Origin: Hymenobacter terricola | GTDB taxonomy: Bacteria; Bacteroidota; Bacteroidia; Cytophagales; Hymenobacteraceae | DNA length: 64,000 nucleotides | NCBI RefSeq assembly: GCF_017921975.2 | Contig: NZ_JAGEMO020000039.1 | Span: 1 to 64,000 of the forward strand | Direction of reading: 5' to 3' | Shown: positions 60,918 to 64,000 of the stretch, piece by piece | Position numbering within the stretch: the stretch's first letter is position 1 | Layout: each line of letters opens with the position of its first letter | Position numbers and translations under genes: made by a program | The notes under the pieces: generated by a model | Told to the model about the DNA's origin: nothing | The model's input: only the letters and a program-made list of their open reading frames with translations | The model's database searches: none

Positions 60918-61658
60918 ATGAACACGAAACCATTCCTAGCCGCTTTGGCTCTCACTGCCGCCATTAGCGTGCCCGCTTTCGCTCAGGATGCGACGAAAAC
61001 CAAGAGTGACGCCGAAAAGACCAAAACCACGGCCGACGGCATGATGACCAAAACCAAGATGGCCGATGACGGCAAAATGAAGGTCAAAGGCAAGTCGGAC
61101 GCCGGCGATAAAATGAAATCCAAAACCCTGCCCCGCAAAGGCGATATGACCACCACTACGACCGATGCAATGACTTCCATGCCGGCATCGGGCGGCGGGG
61201 TGATGGTGGGCGGCGCGATGATGACGCCCGACAAAGACATTGTGGACAACGCTGCCGGCAGCGCCGACCACACCACGCTGGTAACGGCCGTGAAATCGGC
61301 TGGCTTGGTGGAAACCTTGAAAAGCACCGGTCCTTTCACCGTGTTTGCGCCCACCAATGCGGCGTTTGACAAGCTGCCCGCGGGCACCGTCAACACTTTG
61401 GTAACGCCGGAAATGAAGCCCACGCTCACCAAAATTCTGACCTACCACGTCGTGCCCGGCCGCCTGATGGCCGCCGACCTGAAGAACGGCCAGGTGCTGA
61501 CCACCGTCGAAGGCGAGTCGCTCACGGTGATGAAAAGCGGCGACAGCGTGATGCTGAAGGACGCCAAAGGCGGCATGGCCACCGTGACTACTGCCAACGT
61601 GGTTTCCAGCAACGGCGTGACGCACGTAGTCGACACCGTGCTGATGCCCGCTAAATAG
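60918..61658 (+). CDS. Fasciclin (FAS1)-domain secreted protein
   Basis: 246 residues from the ATG at 60918. Signal peptide (FLAALALTAAISVPAFAQ), a Lys/Thr/Asp/Met-rich linker (about 23-100) that looks disordered, then one FAS1 domain (about 104-246). The domain has TLVTAVKSAGLVETL, GPFTVFAPTNAAFDKLP and the H-box ILTYHVVPGRL. FAS1 proteins act in adhesion at the cell surface. The linker repeats K-T-K and M-T-T-T blocks. A long hairpin follows the stop. Confidence 0.92.
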   Translation: MNTKPFLAALALTAAISVPAFAQDATKTKSDAEKTKTTADGMMTKTKMADDGKMKVKGKSDAGDKMKSKTLPRKGDMTTTTTDAMTSMPASGGGVMVGGAMMTPDKDIVDNAAGSADHTTLVTAVKSAGLVETLKSTGPFTVFAPTNAAFDKLPAGTVNTLVTPEMKPTLTKILTYHVVPGRLMAADLKNGQVLTTVEGESLTVMKSGDSVMLKDAKGGMATVTTANVVSSNGVTHVVDTVLMPAK

Positions 61659-61709
61659 CGTGCCTGTGGGCCGGTGAAAGTCGAACCACTCATCAGCTGA
61701 TTCCGGTAC

Positions 61710-61766
61710 GCTGCAACAACAAAAAGGCCCGTCAGATTATCTGAGGGGCCTTTTTGTTGTTGCAGC
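61710..61766. terminator. Long bidirectional terminator hairpin
   Basis: 27-bp arms 61710-61736 and 61740-61766 (one mismatch) with a 3-nt loop and A/T tracts, between convergent genes. Confidence 0.88.
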
Positions 61767-61773
61767 CCCGCCC

Positions 61774-63714
61774 TCATTCCAGCATGAGCCGGCGTCCGAC
61801 GGTGCGGCCATCGGCCAGGGTCAGGCGCACGGTGTAGACGCCGGCCGGCAACATGGGCAGCGCCAGCGTGGGCTGGCCGGCCTGGGCAACTGGTTGTTCC
61901 CACACGGTGCGGCCCAGCGCGTCGAGCACGGTGGCGTGGGCAAAGGCTGGCCCGGCAATGGCAACGGTGCCGTGCGCCGGGTTGGGGTACAGGCTGTAGG
62001 CTGCGGCCTCCCGGGCAGAGGCGGTGGCAGTGGCCACGTTGTTGGTCATCACGGGGCGCATCATCAGGGCGCCGCGCCGGTTGGGGAGTGGGATGGTGTC
62101 CCAGACGCCCACGTTGTCGTGGCGCCAGAGGTAGCCGGCGGGGAACGAGTTGTTCAGGTCCAGGCCGTAGTGCAGGTCGCGGGTGGTGGAGCTGGAAGGC
62201 TGCGAATAGCCCACGTAAAAAATGCCCGATACCGCAACGGGCTGGTCAAAGGTGACTTCGTAATACTGCCAGCCCGCAGGAAATTGCGCCGGGCCCGGAA
62301 TGGTCACCGATTTGGAGGCGCGGGGCTGCGCTCCGGGCTTACCAGCGACGTCGTCCCAGACGCTGACGGTGACGGCCCGCGGCAACTGGTCAGAAGCCGT
62401 ATAAACCGGGTACAGGCGCAGCGAGCGCACATAATCGGGGCGGTTGAGGTCGATGCGGTAGGCAAAGGAGCTGGCCTGGCCCGTGCCGTAGGTGGGCAGC
62501 TGGGTCACGGCTTCCGCCGTGCCGTCGTCGTAGGCGTAGTAATTATTGAACTCAACGTCGCGGAAAATGGTGTCGTTGGCCACGCGGGGCGGCGATTCGC
62601 GGGTATCGAGGGCCAGGGTGTAGCGCAGGATTTTGGGAGTCGCGGTGGCGGGCAGGGGCTGGCCGGTGGCGGGGCCGGCCACCGCCGTCAGGCGCGGAAT
62701 GAGCAGGGCCTGGATGGAACGCTGGAGCCAGGTGCCCAGCGGGGCCCCCGAGGCCAGGTCGCGCACCGTGCCCAGTACATTCACGGGCACGGGCAGGGTC
62801 CCCGTCAGGTTGTTGATGTTCACGCCCAGGTTGGGGGTTAGCTCGCTGGTGGGAGTGGGTGCCGCATTGAACTGCCACACCGGCATGGCCGTGAAGCGGC
62901 GCAACGGGCTGCGCAGCCCGCCCGATGGGTTGCCGCCCAGCAGGCCGCTGCTGGTGGCGATGTCGACAAACGTGGTATCGGCGAGGCCAGCGTTGCGGCC
63001 GCGGTTCAGCAGCACGTAGTCCACGCCCCAGTTGTCGCTGTTGCTGGACTGGTTGCCGGTGGCCACAAACATGAACTGAAAGTTCGCGTGCAGGTACTTG
63101 GCCTGGTTCAGGTCGATGACTTGCTGGCGAAAGCCGGTGCGCTGGTTTACACTGGCGTAGAACCACGCCCGGTCCCAGTCGCCAAGGTTCGTTTTCACAT
63201 ACAAATCGAGGCGCACGGGGATGGTGCTGAAGCTGCGGTTGGGCACGCCCACGATGCTGCCCGCCTGCCAGGCAAAGCTCAGGTACACATGGTCGTTCGG
63301 GGAAAGGCCGCTGAGGTCGATGGGCTGCGAGGTCAACGAGTCGGTGGCACCGTTGAAGGTGCTAACGGAGCCGCTGTAGCTCTTGCCATCGGCTTTGAGG
63401 CCGTCGAGGGTGGCCGCGCCGCGGGTTAGCGGCATCAGGGACAGTCGGTTGCTGACTAGGGTGCCGCCGGTGGGCAGCCAGTTCTGCACCTTGGGAGGGC
63501 CCTCGAGCGGCAGGGTAAAATCGTCGAAGAATGGCAGCGTGAGCGAGTTAGTGCGGTGCTGCGCGTGCACGGCCGGCCCCGGCGCGTAGCTGGCCCGGGC
63601 GGGGTCTGCCGGCAGGGGCAGAACCGGCAGCGTGGCCTGGGCTGCCGCCACGCGGGCCAGCAACAGCAAGGCGGGAAGTAGCAGGCGGCGGTACGTGCGA
63701 AAGGGTGTCATCAT
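61774..63714 (-). CDS. Type IX cargo protein with Por sorting domain
   Basis: 646 residues (Met at 63714 or 63711). Signal peptide (LLLPALLLLARVAAAQA). Residues about 50-250 form a jelly-roll-type beta region (FFDDFTLPLEGP, VYLSFAWQAGS), a second beta domain spans about 370-530, and the C-terminal 75 residues are a type A sorting domain (AYSLYPNPAHGTV to LPAGVYTVRLTLADG). It is therefore exported by type IX secretion. No enzyme motif is visible; it may be an adhesin or structural surface protein. Confidence 0.85.
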   Translation of the reverse strand: MMTPFRTYRRLLLPALLLLARVAAAQATLPVLPLPADPARASYAPGPAVHAQHRTNSLTLPFFDDFTLPLEGPPKVQNWLPTGGTLVSNRLSLMPLTRGAATLDGLKADGKSYSGSVSTFNGATDSLTSQPIDLSGLSPNDHVYLSFAWQAGSIVGVPNRSFSTIPVRLDLYVKTNLGDWDRAWFYASVNQRTGFRQQVIDLNQAKYLHANFQFMFVATGNQSSNSDNWGVDYVLLNRGRNAGLADTTFVDIATSSGLLGGNPSGGLRSPLRRFTAMPVWQFNAAPTPTSELTPNLGVNINNLTGTLPVPVNVLGTVRDLASGAPLGTWLQRSIQALLIPRLTAVAGPATGQPLPATATPKILRYTLALDTRESPPRVANDTIFRDVEFNNYYAYDDGTAEAVTQLPTYGTGQASSFAYRIDLNRPDYVRSLRLYPVYTASDQLPRAVTVSVWDDVAGKPGAQPRASKSVTIPGPAQFPAGWQYYEVTFDQPVAVSGIFYVGYSQPSSSTTRDLHYGLDLNNSFPAGYLWRHDNVGVWDTIPLPNRRGALMMRPVMTNNVATATASAREAAAYSLYPNPAHGTVAIAGPAFAHATVLDALGRTVWEQPVAQAGQPTLALPMLPAGVYTVRLTLADGRTVGRRLMLE

Positions 63715-63786
63715 AGAAAGAAGGGTTGGGAACCTAACGCCGGCGGTAGCGAAAAAAGTGCGGAGGGCCGGTTTTCGGCACGGCGG

Positions 63787-64000
63787 CTATTTCGCCACCC
63801 AGATATCGACCAGCTGGCCCATGCGGATGGTGGCATCGGGGCCGGCCACGGGGCGCTGGCGCACCACCGTGCCCGCCACCTGGCCTTCCTCGGCGGGCAG
63901 CTCAAATACTTCGCCTTTTTGCAGGCCCTGGCCTACCAGCAGGGTAATGGCTTCGTCCTCGGGCATGTTCACGAGGTTGGGCACGGCGAAGGTCTGGTTG
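63787..64000 (-). CDS. PASTA-domain protein, 3' part only
   Basis: The last 70 codons; the gene continues beyond the right edge. VPNLVNMPEDEAITLLVGQG and VVRQRPVAGPDATIRMGQ then VDIWVAK form one PASTA domain, the peptidoglycan-precursor-binding module seen in penicillin-binding proteins and membrane kinases. The N-terminal context needed to name the protein is outside the window. Confidence 0.8.
   Translation of the reverse strand, partial: NQTFAVPNLVNMPEDEAITLLVGQGLQKGEVFELPAEEGQVAGTVVRQRPVAGPDATIRMGQLVDIWVAK

Overview
The window looks like chromosome of a Bacteroidota bacterium, most likely Hymenobacter or a close Cytophagales relative. Supporting signs are the G+C-rich coding sequence, the Bacteroidota promoter -7 motif TAnnTTTG in front of many genes, type IX secretion (Por) sorting domains on large secreted proteins, a gliding-motility-type C-terminal domain at the left edge, a TonB-dependent receptor and many short secreted or lipoprotein genes. 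Assignment to genus is inference from gene style only.

Layout. 1-13.4 kb: tail of a CHU_C-type surface protein, fabD, a GT-C-like membrane protein, folK with a hydrolase, a polyprenyl diphosphate synthase, a zinc-ribbon protein, a cytochrome P450, two tandem universal stress proteins, a TlpA-like lipoprotein, and an MBOAT acyltransferase paired with an SGNH-like protein. 13.5-25.6 kb: aconitase, a MepA-like peptidase, hydrolases, cupin, EcsC, serine hydrolase, GT2, an ATP-pyrophosphatase and small membrane proteins. 25.8-30.3 kb: a wrecked umuDC locus. umuD is intact, but umuC was hit by two different group II introns (one a 3' remnant, one nearly complete) and then decayed through a stop codon, an internal deletion and a frameshift. 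30.3-55.2 kb: secreted subtilase, TonB-like protein, L,D-transpeptidase, TonB-dependent receptor, secreted endonuclease I, rhodanese, flavin monooxygenase, RecQ, a single-strand-annealing-like protein, LolD, a GH113-like hydrolase, sucC and an OsmC protein.

55.35-59.9 kb: a 4.5-kb A+T-richer element integrated into the 3' end of tRNA-Arg(CCG). It has 43-bp direct repeats at both ends, a tyrosine integrase, paired heptamer sites near both ends, a filamentous-phage gpII/X-like replication initiator whose 3' end contains iteron-like 38-bp repeats, a MerR/excisionase-like HTH protein, a 48-residue ribbon-helix-helix protein and a 34-codon ORF under a textbook promoter. No capsid, coat or Zot-like gene is visible, so it looks like a minimal integrative rolling-circle replicon or satellite. 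This is the most unusual system in the window. 59.9-64 kb: a membrane protein, a fasciclin protein, a type IX cargo protein and a partial PASTA protein.

Other themes: several families of long, often perfect, inverted repeats sit between convergent genes; one REP-like copy supplies the fabD start codon; and TAnnTTTG or TAC(C/T)TTCG motifs lie so close to some start codons that leaderless mRNAs are likely.
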